A stretch of DNA of 57,875 nucleotides from Tepidimonas fonticaldi (GTDB lineage Bacteria; Pseudomonadota; Gammaproteobacteria; Burkholderiales; Burkholderiaceae_C): contig NZ_VJOO01000020.1 of the NCBI RefSeq assembly GCF_007556755.1, forward strand, positions 1 to 57,875. The letters run 5' to 3'. How positions within the stretch are numbered: position 1 is the first letter of the stretch; every line of letters begins with the position of its first letter. Below, one piece after another: positions 42,809-53,325 of this stretch. The notes below the pieces were generated by a model. That model saw only the letters and a program-made list of their open reading frames with translations. It did no database searches and had not been told where the DNA came from. The translations under genes and the position numbers were made by a program.

Positions 42809-43018
42809 GGTGGGCATCCTTTGCGCGGCATCGACCGCATGCACCGTAGCATGCCACAGCCACGACACGCCCGGACACCCGGCGGCCTGCCCTCGGCGCC
42901 CTTGATCGGCGTCAAAGGCTGGCCTGCACGGCCCGGCTGACCTTGGCCGTCGCCGGGAATCGGCGCCACAATGTCAAACATCGGCCCGGGCCCGGGCCGC
43001 TACCACGAGCCGACGACC

Positions 43019-43402
43019 ATGAGCCAGCCCATCTCCGACACCTATGCCCAGCAGCTGCAACAGATGCGCGCCGACCTGATCGCGCAGATCCGCGCCCAGC
43101 GGGGCGGCAAGATCGGCCGCGCGGAGTCCGCCCTGGATCCGCACGACATCCAGAGCGGTGACTGGAGCCAGGTGGACGGCGAGCGCGATCTGGCGCAGGC
43201 GCTGGACGAGCGCGAGACGGCGGCGCTGCGCGCGATCGACGAGGCCCTGCAGCGCATCGCCAACGGCACCTTCGGCCTGTGCACGGACTGCGGGGCGGAG
43301 ATCCCGACCGCCCGGCTGCACGCCGCCCCGACCGCGCAGCGCTGCATCGGCTGCCAGACCCGCTACGAGCGCGACCACCCCGGCGCAACCCCGTCGCTCT
43401 GA
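43019..43402 (+). CDS. TraR/DksA family zinc-finger regulator
   Basis: A 127-residue protein with an N-terminal coiled coil (about 10-80) and a C4 zinc finger (CTDCGAEIP...CIGC, about 93-117). It has the general DksA layout but is shorter, so it is a DksA-like paralogue and not the main DksA. Such proteins bind the RNA polymerase secondary channel. Its 3' end overlaps the convergent FAH-family gene by 40 bases. Confidence 0.88.
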   Translation: MSQPISDTYAQQLQQMRADLIAQIRAQRGGKIGRAESALDPHDIQSGDWSQVDGERDLAQALDERETAALRAIDEALQRIANGTFGLCTDCGAEIPTARLHAAPTAQRCIGCQTRYERDHPGATPSL

Positions 43403-44304
43403 GCGGAGGCCCACTCGACGTCGATGGGGCCGAACGGGGCGCGGCCATCGGGCAAGCGGGCGTCGATGTGCACCCGGTCGCCCGGCGCCAACCAGGGGGT
43501 GCTCGCACGGCCCAGGGTCAGGCGCTCGGCCGCACGGCGCATGGCCAGATTGGCATAGCCGCGCGGCCAGGTGGGGGGATCGCCCGGCTCCTGCGGAGTA
43601 GGCAGGGTGCCGCCGGCGACCACCGTCCCGGCCGACAGGCCGCGGATCCGGGCCGCGTGCGCGATCAGCGCCCCAAAGGGCACCGCTTGGTCGGCCCCGT
43701 CGGCAATGCCCAGCTTGCGCCCGTTCCAGGTCGTGGTCACGCAGGCCGCCAGGCGTCCGTCGCGCCACGCGGGGCCGACTTCGTCCGGCGTCACCACGCA
43801 CGGCGCCAGCGTCACGCCCCAGGGCTGCGTCGGCTCCGCCGGCGCGTCGCCATGCCGCCAGTGGCAAGCCAGCGCCAGCAGGCGAACCGCCTCCAGCGCA
43901 GCCGCCGGATCCACCCCGGGGGAGACGTCGCCGCAGACCACGGCCAGCGACGGCCCGACATCCGCCACGCCATCCACGGCCGGCAGCGGCCGTGCCGGCC
44001 CCCACAGGGCATCGCTGCACCAGGGGCGGGGCTCGTCGGCGCCGTCCTCGGGGGCCAGCCACGCCACGGCCCGCGGCAGCGGCGCGGCGCACAGTCGCGG
44101 ATCGAAGGGAAACGCATGGCGGGCCTTGCCCTGGTCGAGCGTCAGGGCCAGGTCGCGCAACTGCGGGGCAATGAAGTTCCAGTCGTCGAGCGCCTGCTGC
44201 AGGGTGTCGGCGATGCCGCTGGCGTAGTGCGCCAACGTGCCGTCGCGCGACACGACGACGAGCTGGCCATCGCGGCTGCCGTCGCGGTAGGTGGCAAGTT
44301 TCAT
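43363..44304 (-). CDS. Fumarylacetoacetate hydrolase family protein lacking metal ligands
   Basis: The 313-residue protein clearly belongs to the FAH family: MKLATYRDGSRDGQLVVVSR at the start, KARHAFPFDPR, VTPDEVGPAWRDGRL, TTTWNGRKLG and GALIAHAARIRGLSAGTVV. The two Glu metal ligands normally in the FEAEVAVV stretch are replaced by Gly117 and Ser119 (VGPSLAVV), and the Asp of the NDVS motif by His148. About 40 central residues are missing or unrecognisable. It is probably inactive as a hydrolase or is decaying. The start is a good family match. Confidence 0.75.
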   Translation of the reverse strand: MKLATYRDGSRDGQLVVVSRDGTLAHYASGIADTLQQALDDWNFIAPQLRDLALTLDQGKARHAFPFDPRLCAAPLPRAVAWLAPEDGADEPRPWCSDALWGPARPLPAVDGVADVGPSLAVVCGDVSPGVDPAAALEAVRLLALACHWRHGDAPAEPTQPWGVTLAPCVVTPDEVGPAWRDGRLAACVTTTWNGRKLGIADGADQAVPFGALIAHAARIRGLSAGTVVAGGTLPTPQEPGDPPTWPRGYANLAMRRAAERLTLGRASTPWLAPGDRVHIDARLPDGRAPFGPIDVEWASAQSDGVAPGWSRS

Positions 44305-44350
44305 GGGGGGTGTCTCACGGATGCCGTGCGCAGCCGCTAGTATCGCGCCC

Positions 44351-45487
44351 ATGAGGGCACCGCATCCGCGATGGGCGCGCGCACTGGCCGTCGGCGCGGC
44401 GGTGGTCGCGCTGCACGTGGCCGCACTGACGCTGGCCTGGCGCCCGAGCGAGGCGCCCGTCGGCACGGGGGGCGATGGGCGGATACCGACGGTATCGGCC
44501 GCCCTGCTCCCGCCACCTGAGCGGGCTGCCCCCACCGATGCACGGCGCCCGGCATCGCCGCCCGTCGCACGGCCACGCCAGACAATGGCCCCAGTGGCAC
44601 CCGCAGCCCCGGCCGTTGCGGACACGTCGGCGGTGGCATCCCTCGGCCCCGCGCTGTCGTCCGGGGTCCAAGACGCAGATGGCCCCAGCCTCTCCACCCC
44701 CGCAGACGCGGCGAGCGGCCCCGCTGACGAAGCCCCCTCCGCCCCACGGGACCCCGAGGCGGGCGCATCGGTCACCGCCGCAGCGGGCCTGCTGGCTGCG
44801 GCCCCGCCCAACACCGATCCGCCCGGAGGGAACCGCTGGCGGCCTCCGCCAGCGGGGCGGATGGAGTACGAGGTGCTCGGCGAAGCCAAGGGCCTGAGCT
44901 ACCGGGCCGACGCCGTGCTGGACTGGCGGCCGGACGACGAACGCTACCGGCTTGAGCTGGCGCTGCGGGCGTTTCTGGTGGGCAGCCGTGTGCAGGTCAG
45001 CAGCGGGGTGCTGACCCCCATGGGCCTGCAACCGAGCCGCTTCGAAGACCGGGCACGGCGCGAGCGCTGGCTGGCGTTCGATTGGCCAGCCCCGCCCGAA
45101 CCCGGGCGGGCGCACGCCGATGGCGGCACCGCCATCGAGGGCCTGCCCGCGGGCACACAAGACCGGCTGGGGGTTTTCGTGCAACTGGGCGGCTGGGTGG
45201 ACGCCATGGCGCCTGGGCAACGCTGGCGCATCCCCGTGGCCAGTTTGGGGCGGCTGGAGCTGTGGACCGTCGAGGTCGTCGGGCGCGAGCCCATCACCGT
45301 CCCGGCGGGCAGCTTCGACGCGGTGCGCCTGCGGCGTGTGCCGGAGGGTGAGCAGGGTCTGAGCGTGGAGGCTTGGTATACCCCGGCCATCGCGGGCCTG
45401 CCCGTGCGCATCGTACTGCAGCAGCCCCATGGCGAGCGCGTGGACCAGCGGCTGCGCCACTGGCGCCCGGCCGGTACCCCCCCTTGA
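44351..45487 (+). CDS. DUF3108 domain protein with N-terminal anchor
   Basis: A 378-residue protein: a short cytoplasmic start, one hydrophobic helix (about 10-28, ALAVGAAVVALHVAALTLA), a long Pro/Ala-rich stretch to about 160, and a C-terminal DUF3108 domain (MEYEVLGEAKGLSYRA to RIVLQQPHGERVDQRL). The layout recalls TonB-like periplasm-spanning proteins. Function unknown. TAGTAT (44338-44343) ends 7 bases before the ATG. Confidence 0.8.
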   Translation: MRAPHPRWARALAVGAAVVALHVAALTLAWRPSEAPVGTGGDGRIPTVSAALLPPPERAAPTDARRPASPPVARPRQTMAPVAPAAPAVADTSAVASLGPALSSGVQDADGPSLSTPADAASGPADEAPSAPRDPEAGASVTAAAGLLAAAPPNTDPPGGNRWRPPPAGRMEYEVLGEAKGLSYRADAVLDWRPDDERYRLELALRAFLVGSRVQVSSGVLTPMGLQPSRFEDRARRERWLAFDWPAPPEPGRAHADGGTAIEGLPAGTQDRLGVFVQLGGWVDAMAPGQRWRIPVASLGRLELWTVEVVGREPITVPAGSFDAVRLRRVPEGEQGLSVEAWYTPAIAGLPVRIVLQQPHGERVDQRLRHWRPAGTPP

Positions 45488-45565
45488 AAAACCCCGGCGC
45501 GCCCCGATGTGCGCAGCAAGGTGGCGATGCCGGCGCCGGGAAGGGCCGTCAGCGCCGCCCCCGAC

Positions 45566-45594
45566 TTGCAGGGACTTTGTGTTTCGAGGATAGT
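45566..45594 (+). promoter_or_regulatory. Promoter of the DUF3567 gene
   Basis: TTGCAG and GATAGT with a 17-base spacer; the -10 ends six bases before the ATG at 45601, so transcription would begin at or very near the start codon. Confidence 0.5.
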
Positions 45595-45600
45595 GTGGCC

Positions 45601-45891
45601 ATGCACATGCTCTACAACTCCGACAGCTTCGCGGTGGTCCACATCTTGGCCAACGCCCAGGAGATGGCGGGCGCGGCCGAGGGGGACGCCCAGCGGCCGG
45701 TGATGCCGCGGCACGGTTTCGAGATCGTGGACAAGCGCTCCGGCAAAGAGGTCTACCTGGACGGCTCCTGGGCCGAGCTGTTCCAGCAGCAGATCGAAGC
45801 GTGGCAACAAAACACCCCCACCCAGGAAGAGGTGGAAGACACGCTGGAGAGCTACGCGTCCCTGGCGCAGACGCCGGTGGTGGTGCACTGA
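45601..45891 (+). CDS. DUF3567 family protein
   Basis: A 96-residue acidic protein, MHMLYNSDSFAVVHI at the start and GFEIVDKRSGKEVYLDG in the middle. The family is found mainly in Burkholderiales and has no known function. A promoter TTGCAG (45566-45571), 17 bases, GATAGT (45589-45594) ends six bases before the ATG; the message is probably leaderless. Confidence 0.85.
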   Translation: MHMLYNSDSFAVVHILANAQEMAGAAEGDAQRPVMPRHGFEIVDKRSGKEVYLDGSWAELFQQQIEAWQQNTPTQEEVEDTLESYASLAQTPVVVH

Positions 45892-45923
45892 AACGGACGC
45901 TTGCGGAGCCGGACCGGTCTCGC

Positions 45924-47021
45924 TCAAGTGAGACTGGCGGTGAGCACGCGGGCGTAGTTGTCGAACGCGATCTTGCGCAAGACGGTTTCGGGCAAGCCCG
46001 CAGAGATCAGCTCTTCCACGGCCTTGCCAAGGTCTCCGTAATGGCGCAGCACCGTCCAGTTGCGCAGCCCCGACATGTCGGTGCCGAACACGACGTGATC
46101 CTCACCAAGATGCTCCACGGCTTCCAGGATGAGGCGCACGTAACCGGATAGGCGGTAGCCTGCCGTCTGATCGAACCCCCACAGGCCGACCACGCCCCCG
46201 CGGCTCGCGATCGCACGGGCCGTCTCCAACGGCAGCAGGCGTTCGTTGCGGGATGCGAAGTGACGCCCCACCCGCAGAGCGCTGTGCGACCAGATGACCG
46301 GTCGGGAGGAAAGAGCTGCCGCCTCGGCCGCAGCCTCAGGCGTCAGATGGGCCAAATCGACCAAGATGCCCCGTTGGTTGCAGCGCGCGATCAAGTCCCG
46401 CCCCAGCGACGTCAGCCCCCCATGCTGGGTCGGCCGGGCTTGCACGTCGGCCAAGGGATTGGGGGTGTAGTGCACCAGTTGCAGGTGGCGTACCCCCATG
46501 CGGTAAGCCGCGTCAACCCGCTCGAGCGCCGCGTCGACGAAATCGCAGCCTTCGCTGGCCAGCACGACGGAGGTGTGGCCGGCCCGCGCCGCCTCCACAT
46601 CATCCTTGCCGAGAACAATCGCTACACCGGCTTGGGTGGCGCTATCGCGCATGGCGCGCCAACCGGCTTCGGTTGCCGCCCACATGCGGTCCGGATCCGG
46701 TGGCGCCGGGGGCGGCAGGAGTTCGCCGTTCGCCCCTCGCCGGACAAGCTCGTAATCCGGCACCCATTTCCACGCGACCAGCTTGACATGCCCTTCGGCC
46801 ATGAAGCGGTCGGGGCTGAAGGTGGCCGACTTGGTGGGACCAAACAACCCCATGTGACTGTGCGTATCGGCCAGCGGCACCACGGGCGCTGGAGACTGCG
46901 CCCAACCTGGCCGCCCGCCGAGCGCGGCGATCCCCAGCCCCAAGCCCAGCACCGCACGCCGCGAGCAGCCCACCACCTGCCAACGGCCGGAGCCTCCACG
47001 CCCATCTTCATCGTCCCACAT
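45924..47021 (-). CDS. M19 family membrane dipeptidase, Tat-exported
   Basis: A 365-residue zinc dipeptidase. The N-terminus has a twin-arginine-like signal (CSRRAVLGLGLGIAALGG, about 19-36). The metal-site motifs ADTHSHMGLF, VVLASEGCDFVD (bridging Glu), VDLAHLTPEA, VIWSHSALR and FGTDMSGL are present. Renal dipeptidase relatives cleave dipeptides. Converges on the DUF3567 gene. Confidence 0.88.
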   Translation of the reverse strand: MWDDEDGRGGSGRWQVVGCSRRAVLGLGLGIAALGGRPGWAQSPAPVVPLADTHSHMGLFGPTKSATFSPDRFMAEGHVKLVAWKWVPDYELVRRGANGELLPPPAPPDPDRMWAATEAGWRAMRDSATQAGVAIVLGKDDVEAARAGHTSVVLASEGCDFVDAALERVDAAYRMGVRHLQLVHYTPNPLADVQARPTQHGGLTSLGRDLIARCNQRGILVDLAHLTPEAAAEAAALSSRPVIWSHSALRVGRHFASRNERLLPLETARAIASRGGVVGLWGFDQTAGYRLSGYVRLILEAVEHLGEDHVVFGTDMSGLRNWTVLRHYGDLGKAVEELISAGLPETVLRKIAFDNYARVLTASLT

Positions 47022-47095
47022 GCCACCACCCCATCACATCGGACGTCGGGCTTGGATCGTAGACAGCGGGCACGGGCACGTCAAGGCGGCGGAGC

Positions 47096-47611
47096 TCACT
47101 CCTCCAGCAGGCTGCGCAGCATCCACGCCGTCTGCTCGTGCACCGACAGGCGCTGCGTCAGCAGGTCGGCGGTCGGCTCGTCGTGCGCCTCGTCCACCAG
47201 CGGGAAGAGGCCGCGCGCGGTGCGCGCCACCGCCTCGTGGCCCAGCGCCAGGATGCGCACCATCTCCATCGCCTTCGGCGGCTCGGCGGGCGCATCCGGC
47301 AGCGAGCTCAGGCGCGCGTACTGCGCGTACGAGGCCGGCGCCACGTGGCCGAGCGCGCGGATGCGCTCGGCGATCGGGTCGATGGCGTTCCACAGCTCGG
47401 TGTACTGCTGCATGAACATGTCGTGCAGACTGTTGAACATCGGCCCGGTGACGTTCCAGTGGAAGTTGTGCGTCGTCAGGTACAGCGTGAAGGTGTCGGC
47501 CAGCAGCCGCTCCAGCCCCTGCGCGATGGCGGCGCGCTGGGCCGGCGCGATGCCGATGTCCACCGGGGTGGCGGCGCGGCTGGCGGTCTTGGTGGCGTTT
47601 TTCTTGGCCAT
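47096..47611 (-). CDS. Dps-like ferritin
   Basis: A 171-residue member of the Dps family with a basic N-terminal tail (MAKKNATKTASRAATPVD) that may bind DNA. The ferroxidase region HNFHWNVTGPMFNSLHDMF and QYTELWNAIDPIAERIRALG is intact. Dps dodecamers store iron and protect DNA from peroxide. OxyR is a possible regulator. The start at 47611 is preferred to an ATG 18 codons upstream. Confidence 0.92.
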   Translation of the reverse strand: MAKKNATKTASRAATPVDIGIAPAQRAAIAQGLERLLADTFTLYLTTHNFHWNVTGPMFNSLHDMFMQQYTELWNAIDPIAERIRALGHVAPASYAQYARLSSLPDAPAEPPKAMEMVRILALGHEAVARTARGLFPLVDEAHDEPTADLLTQRLSVHEQTAWMLRSLLEE

Positions 47612-47701
47612 GGTCGTCAAGCTCCTCGAGAGGGTTGGGGGTACGAAACGGGGTTCATGCCCCATCTTAGCGGCTAGTGGCGCCGCGCCGATAATGGGCG
47701 C

Positions 47702-48427
47702 ATGACGACCGATCCGCTACGGCGGCGCTGGCTGCGCTACGGGGCCGCCGCCACGCTGGCGGCGCTGGCCCGGTGGGCGGGTGCGGCCGCCAGCACGGCG
47801 GCGGGCGACGACGCGCGCGCCGTGGTGGCCGACGAGCCGGCGCGGCTGGCCTGGGTGCGCGCGCGGCTGGCGGCGCTGCCGGGCGCGGCCGACTGGCTGC
47901 TGCTGGGCGAGCAGCACGACGCCGACGCCCACCAGTGGCTGGAGGCCGCCGCGGTGCAGGCGCTGGCGCGCGAGGGGCGTCTGGCCGCGCTGGTGCTGGA
48001 GATGGCCGAGCGCGGCCGCGACACCGCGGCGCTGGCCCCCGACGCCGACGAGGCCGCGGTGCGCGCGGCGCTGGCCTGGCACGACGCCGGCTGGCCGTGG
48101 CGGCGCTACGGCCCGGTGGTGATGGCGGCGGTGCGCGCCGGCGTGCCGGTGGCGGGCGGCAACCTGCCGCGGCGCCAGCACGGCGAGGTGATGCGCGACG
48201 CCGCCTGGGACGATACGCTGCCGGATGCGCAGCAGCGCGCCGCGCTGCACCGCGCGCTGGACGAAGGCCACTGCGGCCTGCTGCCGGCGGCGCAGCTGCC
48301 GGCGATGGTGCGCATCCAGCTGGCGCGCGACGACGCGATGGCCGCCACGCTGCTGGAGCGGCGCAGCCCGGACCGCACGGTGCTGCTGGTGACCGGCGCG
48401 CAGCACGCGCGGCGCGACCGCGGCTGA
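47702..48427 (+). CDS. ChaN/DUF399-like protein, short C-terminus
   Basis: A 241-residue protein with a signal-like N-terminus (RRRWLRYGAAATLAALARW) and the ChaN-like domain: DWLLLGEQHDADAHQWLE, LAALVLEMAERGRD, GGNLPRRQ and VLLVTGAQHARRDRG. It stops right after the ARRDRG motif, where relatives continue for tens of residues, so the end looks truncated. ChaN binds haem in some bacteria. GATAAT (47690-47695) ends six bases before the ATG; no Shine-Dalgarno is seen. Confidence 0.75.
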   Translation: MTTDPLRRRWLRYGAAATLAALARWAGAAASTAAGDDARAVVADEPARLAWVRARLAALPGAADWLLLGEQHDADAHQWLEAAAVQALAREGRLAALVLEMAERGRDTAALAPDADEAAVRAALAWHDAGWPWRRYGPVVMAAVRAGVPVAGGNLPRRQHGEVMRDAAWDDTLPDAQQRAALHRALDEGHCGLLPAAQLPAMVRIQLARDDAMAATLLERRSPDRTVLLVTGAQHARRDRG

Positions 48428-48454
48428 CGGCACCCCTGCCGGCCCCGCGCGCCG

Positions 48455-50377
48455 TCAGGCCCACGCCACGAGCGGCTCCGGCGCGGCGGGCCCGGCGACC
48501 TGCAGCGCCTGCGCGACGACGCGCAGCACCTCAGCGCCGTAGGCGGCGCGCTTCTTCTCGCCCAAGCCCGGGATGCCCTCCAGATCGCCGTCACAGGCCG
48601 GCAGGCGCTGCGCCAGCGCCACGAGCGTGGCGTCGTGGAAGATCACGTAGGCCGGCAGGTCGTGCGCACGCGCCACCTCGGCGCGCCAGCGCTTCAGCGC
48701 CGCCAGCACCTCGCGTTCGCGCAGCGGCAGCCGGGCCTCCGTGGCCAGCGCGCGCGCCTGCCGCGGCGCCCGCTCGGCGCGGCGGCCCTCGGTGGCCACG
48801 CGCAGGTGCAGCGGCTGCTCGCCGCGCAGGATCGGCCGCGCCGCCGGCGTCAGGTGCAGCGTGTGGAACTCCCCGGCCACCTGCACCGCGCCACGCGCCA
48901 CCAGCTGGCGCAGCACGCGCCGCCAGGTCGCCTCGTCGAGTTCGCGCCCGATGGCCCAGGTGGACAGCCGCTCGTGGCCGTGCGCGCGCACCTTGTCGGT
49001 GGCCTGGCCGCGCAGCACGTCGATCACGTGCCCGGCGCCGAACGCCGCGCCGCTTTGCTGCAGGCGGTAGATGCACGACAGGAGCTTGCGCGCCGCCTCG
49101 GTGGCGTCCCAGGTCTGCGGCGGCTGCAGGCAGTTGTCGCAGTTGCCGCACGGGGGGCTGGCCTCGCCGAAGTAGGCCAGCAGCTGCTGACGGCGGCAGC
49201 CGGTGGATTCCGCCAGCGCCAGCAGCGCCTCCAGCTTGGCGCGCAGCACGCGCTTGAACGCCTCGTCGGCGCCGCTGTCGTCGATCAGGCGGCGCTGCTG
49301 CACCACGTCCTGCAGCCCGTAGGCCATCCAGGCGTTGGCCGGCTCGCCGTCGCGGCCGGCGCGGCCGGTCTCCTGGTAGTAGCCCTCGACGTTCTTCGGC
49401 AGATCCAAATGCGCCACGAAGCGCACGTCCGGCTTGTCGATGCCCATGCCGAAGGCGACCGTGGCCACCATCACCAGCCCGTCCTCGCGCAGGAAGCGGT
49501 CCTGATGCCGCTGGCGTGTGGCGGCGTCCAGCCCGGCGTGGTACGGCAGCGCGCGCAGCCCGGCGGCCTGCAGCCGCGCGGCCACCTCCTCCACCTTGCG
49601 GCGCGAGGCGCAGTAGACGATGCCGGCGTCGTGCCGCCCGTCCGGCAGCGTGTGCTCGTCGGCGACGAAGCGCAGCAGCTGGCGCAGTGCGTGGTCCTTC
49701 TCGACGATGGTGTAGCGGATGTTGGGGCGGTCGAAGCTCGCCACGAAGGTGCGCGCGCCTTCCAGCCGCAGGTGCGCGACGATGTCCTCGCGCGTCAGGG
49801 CATCGGCAGTGGCCGTCAGCGCGATGCGCGGCACGCCCGGGCAGCGCTCGGCCAGCACCGCCAGTTCCCGGTACTCCGGGCGGAAGTCGTGCCCCCACTG
49901 GCTGACGCAGTGCGCCTCGTCGATGGCCAGCAGCGCCAGCCGCCCGGCCTCGTGCAGCGCCTGCAGCCGCGCCAGAAAGCGCGGCGTGACGATGCGCTCC
50001 GGCGCGGCGTACAGCAGCGTCAGCTCCCCGCGCATCAACCGCTGCTCCACCGCGGCGGCCTCCTGCGGCGTCAGGCTGGAGTTGAGGCAGGCGGCCTCGA
50101 CCCCGGCCTCGCGCAGCGCGCCGACCTGGTCGTGCATCAGCGCGATCAGCGGCGAGACCACCACCGTCACGCCCAGCCCCGCGCGCTGGCGCACCAGCGC
50201 CGGGATCTGGTAGCACAGCGACTTGCCGCCGCCGGTGGGCATCAGCACCAGCGCGTCGCCGCCGGCGCCGACGTGCGCGACGATGTCGGCCTGCTGGCCG
50301 CGGAAGTCCGCGTAGCCGAACACCTCGGCCAGCACGCGCCGGCCCTCGGCGAGCGCCTGCGCGGGCGTCAGCGTCAC
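48455..50377 (-). CDS. recQ: ATP-dependent DNA helicase RecQ
   Basis: A 640-residue 3'-5' helicase. Motif [15 protein letters not shown], motif II DEAH, motif [12 protein letters not shown], zinc cysteines in the STGCRR...CGNCDNC stretch, winged helix ([16 protein letters not shown]) and a C-terminal HRDC domain ([20 protein letters not shown]). Its ATG overlaps the rhodanese stop by four bases. Confidence 0.96.
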   Translation of the reverse strand: MTLTPAQALAEGRRVLAEVFGYADFRGQQADIVAHVGAGGDALVLMPTGGGKSLCYQIPALVRQRAGLGVTVVVSPLIALMHDQVGALREAGVEAACLNSSLTPQEAAAVEQRLMRGELTLLYAAPERIVTPRFLARLQALHEAGRLALLAIDEAHCVSQWGHDFRPEYRELAVLAERCPGVPRIALTATADALTREDIVAHLRLEGARTFVASFDRPNIRYTIVEKDHALRQLLRFVADEHTLPDGRHDAGIVYCASRRKVEEVAARLQAAGLRALPYHAGLDAATRQRHQDRFLREDGLVMVATVAFGMGIDKPDVRFVAHLDLPKNVEGYYQETGRAGRDGEPANAWMAYGLQDVVQQRRLIDDSGADEAFKRVLRAKLEALLALAESTGCRRQQLLAYFGEASPPCGNCDNCLQPPQTWDATEAARKLLSCIYRLQQSGAAFGAGHVIDVLRGQATDKVRAHGHERLSTWAIGRELDEATWRRVLRQLVARGAVQVAGEFHTLHLTPAARPILRGEQPLHLRVATEGRRAERAPRQARALATEARLPLREREVLAALKRWRAEVARAHDLPAYVIFHDATLVALAQRLPACDGDLEGIPGLGEKKRAAYGAEVLRVVAQALQVAGPAAPEPLVAWA

Positions 50378-50787
50378 ATCTGTTCCCAGGGCAGCCCCTC
50401 GAAGCGCCAGCCGTTGCGGCTGGAGCGGTGGAAGTGCTCGTCCAGCTCGCCCTCAAAGCCGTGCACCACGTGCGCCACGTCGGTGAAGCCGGCCGCCTCC
50501 AGCGCCGCGCCGGCGTCCAGCGTGCGCTTGCCGCTGCGGCAGATCAGCAACACTGGGCGGCTGCGGTCGCCGTCGGCTTCGGCCAGCACGCGCTGCACGA
50601 ATCCTTCGGGGTCCGGCTGCAGGTCGGGGTATTCGTACCAGGGAATGTTGATCACCCCGGGCGGACGACCGACGTAGAGCGACTCGATTTCCATGCGCAC
50701 GTCGATGAACAGGGGCGCGCGTTCGGGCGGATCGCCGGCGCGCTCCTGCAACCAAGCCCAGGCGTCACGGGGCAATAGGTGTTTCAT
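50374..50787 (-). CDS. Rhodanese-like protein
   Basis: A 137-residue single rhodanese domain. The active loop CRSGKRT (about 92-98) keeps the sulfur-carrying Cys. [20 protein letters not shown] is the substrate-side motif. It overlaps recQ as ATGA and is likely co-translated with it. Role unknown. Confidence 0.88.
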   Translation of the reverse strand: MKHLLPRDAWAWLQERAGDPPERAPLFIDVRMEIESLYVGRPPGVINIPWYEYPDLQPDPEGFVQRVLAEADGDRSRPVLLICRSGKRTLDAGAALEAAGFTDVAHVVHGFEGELDEHFHRSSRNGWRFEGLPWEQM

Positions 50788-50827
50788 GGGATGGCGATGG
50801 TAGCGCAGCGCGGGCCCCCCACGTGGC

Positions 50828-51883
<1,056 letters not shown>

Positions 51884-51904
51884 CTACACTGCCTTGCGCA
51901 TTGT

Positions 51905-53092
51905 GTGCGCCCCTCCGTCCCCCGCCCGGTTGCTTTTGTCGTGACCCCGCCCGCCGCCCCATCCTCCAACGCGCCCGCCCCGTCCGGCGACGCCGCGTGG
52001 CGCATGGCGGCGCACTGGCCGGATCTGGCGGTGGCGCTCACGGAGCAGGCCATCGATTCGGTGGACCATCTGTTGCGGGGCCTGGGCTTGCTGCTGCAAC
52101 GCGGCCGCTTGACCGAGGCGGAGTACCGAATTCTGGCGCTGCCCGCACAGCGGCTCAAGCAGTGTGGCGTGCATGCGCAACAGATCGTTCGGCTGCAAAG
52201 CGGGCAGGTGCGCCAATCGCACGAAAAAATCGATCTGGCCTACGTCGTCGAATCGGTGTTGCAGGAGCGGCGCGAGGCCCTGGCCCTGCAAGGCATCACG
52301 GTGCGGCGGCAGTTTCGCCCCGTGGAGTTGCTGATCGACCCGACCGTGGCCTACAGCCTGGTGCAGGCCATGCTGGAATGGGCGGTGCAGCAGGGCAGCC
52401 GGCTGGAGCTGAGCGTGGAGCCGCGCGTGCCCGACGACACCGTCCCCGCGACGGCCGAGCCCGGCCCGCCGCGGGGCTGGCTGGCGGTGGACGTGCTGCT
52501 CGATGGCCCCCGGGTGCCGGAATCGGTCTATGCCGACGGCGTGCTGTGGCTGTTGGCGCAGCAGCTGGCCAGCACCGACGGCGGCATCGCGCTGCAACGG
52601 CAGGTGGAGCCCGGCCGGGTGCGCCTGACGGCACAGTTTCGGCGCACGGTCGGACAAGTCCGCGCCACCGATGCCACCGGCCACGACAGTGGCGCCCCCT
52701 CGACCGTGTTCAAGACCATCGGGGACAGCTACGCCGTGGTGTGCTCGGCCGATGCCCCCACCCGGCTGCGCGCACTGGACGTGGTCAAAAAGCTCGGCAT
52801 CGCCGCCGACGGCGTGGCCAGCGCGGCGCAGGCGCTGGCCGCCCTGGCCGCGCGCGACATCCACCTGCTGGTGCTGGACGAAGCCCACCTGCCGGCAGAC
52901 GCCGCCCAACTGGCCGACACCCTGGCCCAGCGGCGACCCGGCATCGCCGTCGTGCGTTTGGTCGGCGACACCCAGCCCGGCACCGACCAGGACGCGGCGG
53001 GCGAGCACCACGAGGCCCCGCGCATCCCGCTGGAGGCCCTGGATGCGCGGCTCGGCCCGGCCGTGATGTTCAGCCTGTCGAAAGTGGTGTAG
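51905..53092 (+). CDS. Degenerate hybrid histidine-kinase-like protein
   Basis: A 395-residue cytoplasmic protein from the GTG at 51905 (383 residues if the GTG at 51941 is used). The middle resembles a kinase core with a helical segment (about residues 45-100) and an ATPase-like region (LLIDPTVAYSLVQAMLEW) in which the Asn box and Gly boxes are not recognisable. The C-terminus resembles a receiver (AVVCSADAPTRLRALDVVK, HLLVLDEAHLP) with a possible Asp. I see no clear phospho-His. Similar proteins occur beside hemB in relatives. Its 3' end overlaps the CWC gene. Confidence 0.6.
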   Translation: MRPSVPRPVAFVVTPPAAPSSNAPAPSGDAAWRMAAHWPDLAVALTEQAIDSVDHLLRGLGLLLQRGRLTEAEYRILALPAQRLKQCGVHAQQIVRLQSGQVRQSHEKIDLAYVVESVLQERREALALQGITVRRQFRPVELLIDPTVAYSLVQAMLEWAVQQGSRLELSVEPRVPDDTVPATAEPGPPRGWLAVDVLLDGPRVPESVYADGVLWLLAQQLASTDGGIALQRQVEPGRVRLTAQFRRTVGQVRATDATGHDSGAPSTVFKTIGDSYAVVCSADAPTRLRALDVVKKLGIAADGVASAAQALAALAARDIHLLVLDEAHLPADAAQLADTLAQRRPGIAVVRLVGDTQPGTDQDAAGEHHEAPRIPLEALDARLGPAVMFSLSKVV

Positions 53093-53309
53093 CCCCCGCG
53101 CAGCGCGCGCAGATGCAGGCCAGCCCCCGGGCGCCCGCCGGCACCCGGTCCAGCACCTCGGCGCCAAAGTGCGCCTGCGTACACCAGCACGGCGGCTGGG
53201 CGCGGCCGGTTTGCCGCTCGCGCTCCATCGCGCAGCCGTTGCCGCCACCACAGATCGGACACCGGGTGGGATCGACCCGCCCGGCCGCCACCGTCACCCC
53301 CTCAGCCAC
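53070..53309 (-). CDS. Cysteine-rich CWC family protein
   Basis: A 79-residue protein with CPICGGGNGCAMERE, the defining PPCWCTQ and a C-terminal CICARC, six or more Cys likely to bind zinc or iron. Function unknown. The start is uncertain: GTG codons at 53309, 53297 and 53291 are all possible; the first is given. It starts 16 bases after the hydrolase stop and overlaps the convergent kinase-like gene by 23 bases. Confidence 0.7.
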   Translation of the reverse strand: MAEGVTVAAGRVDPTRCPICGGGNGCAMERERQTGRAQPPCWCTQAHFGAEVLDRVPAGARGLACICARCAGATPLSTG

Positions 53310-53325
53310 GCGTTCGCCCCCCGCC

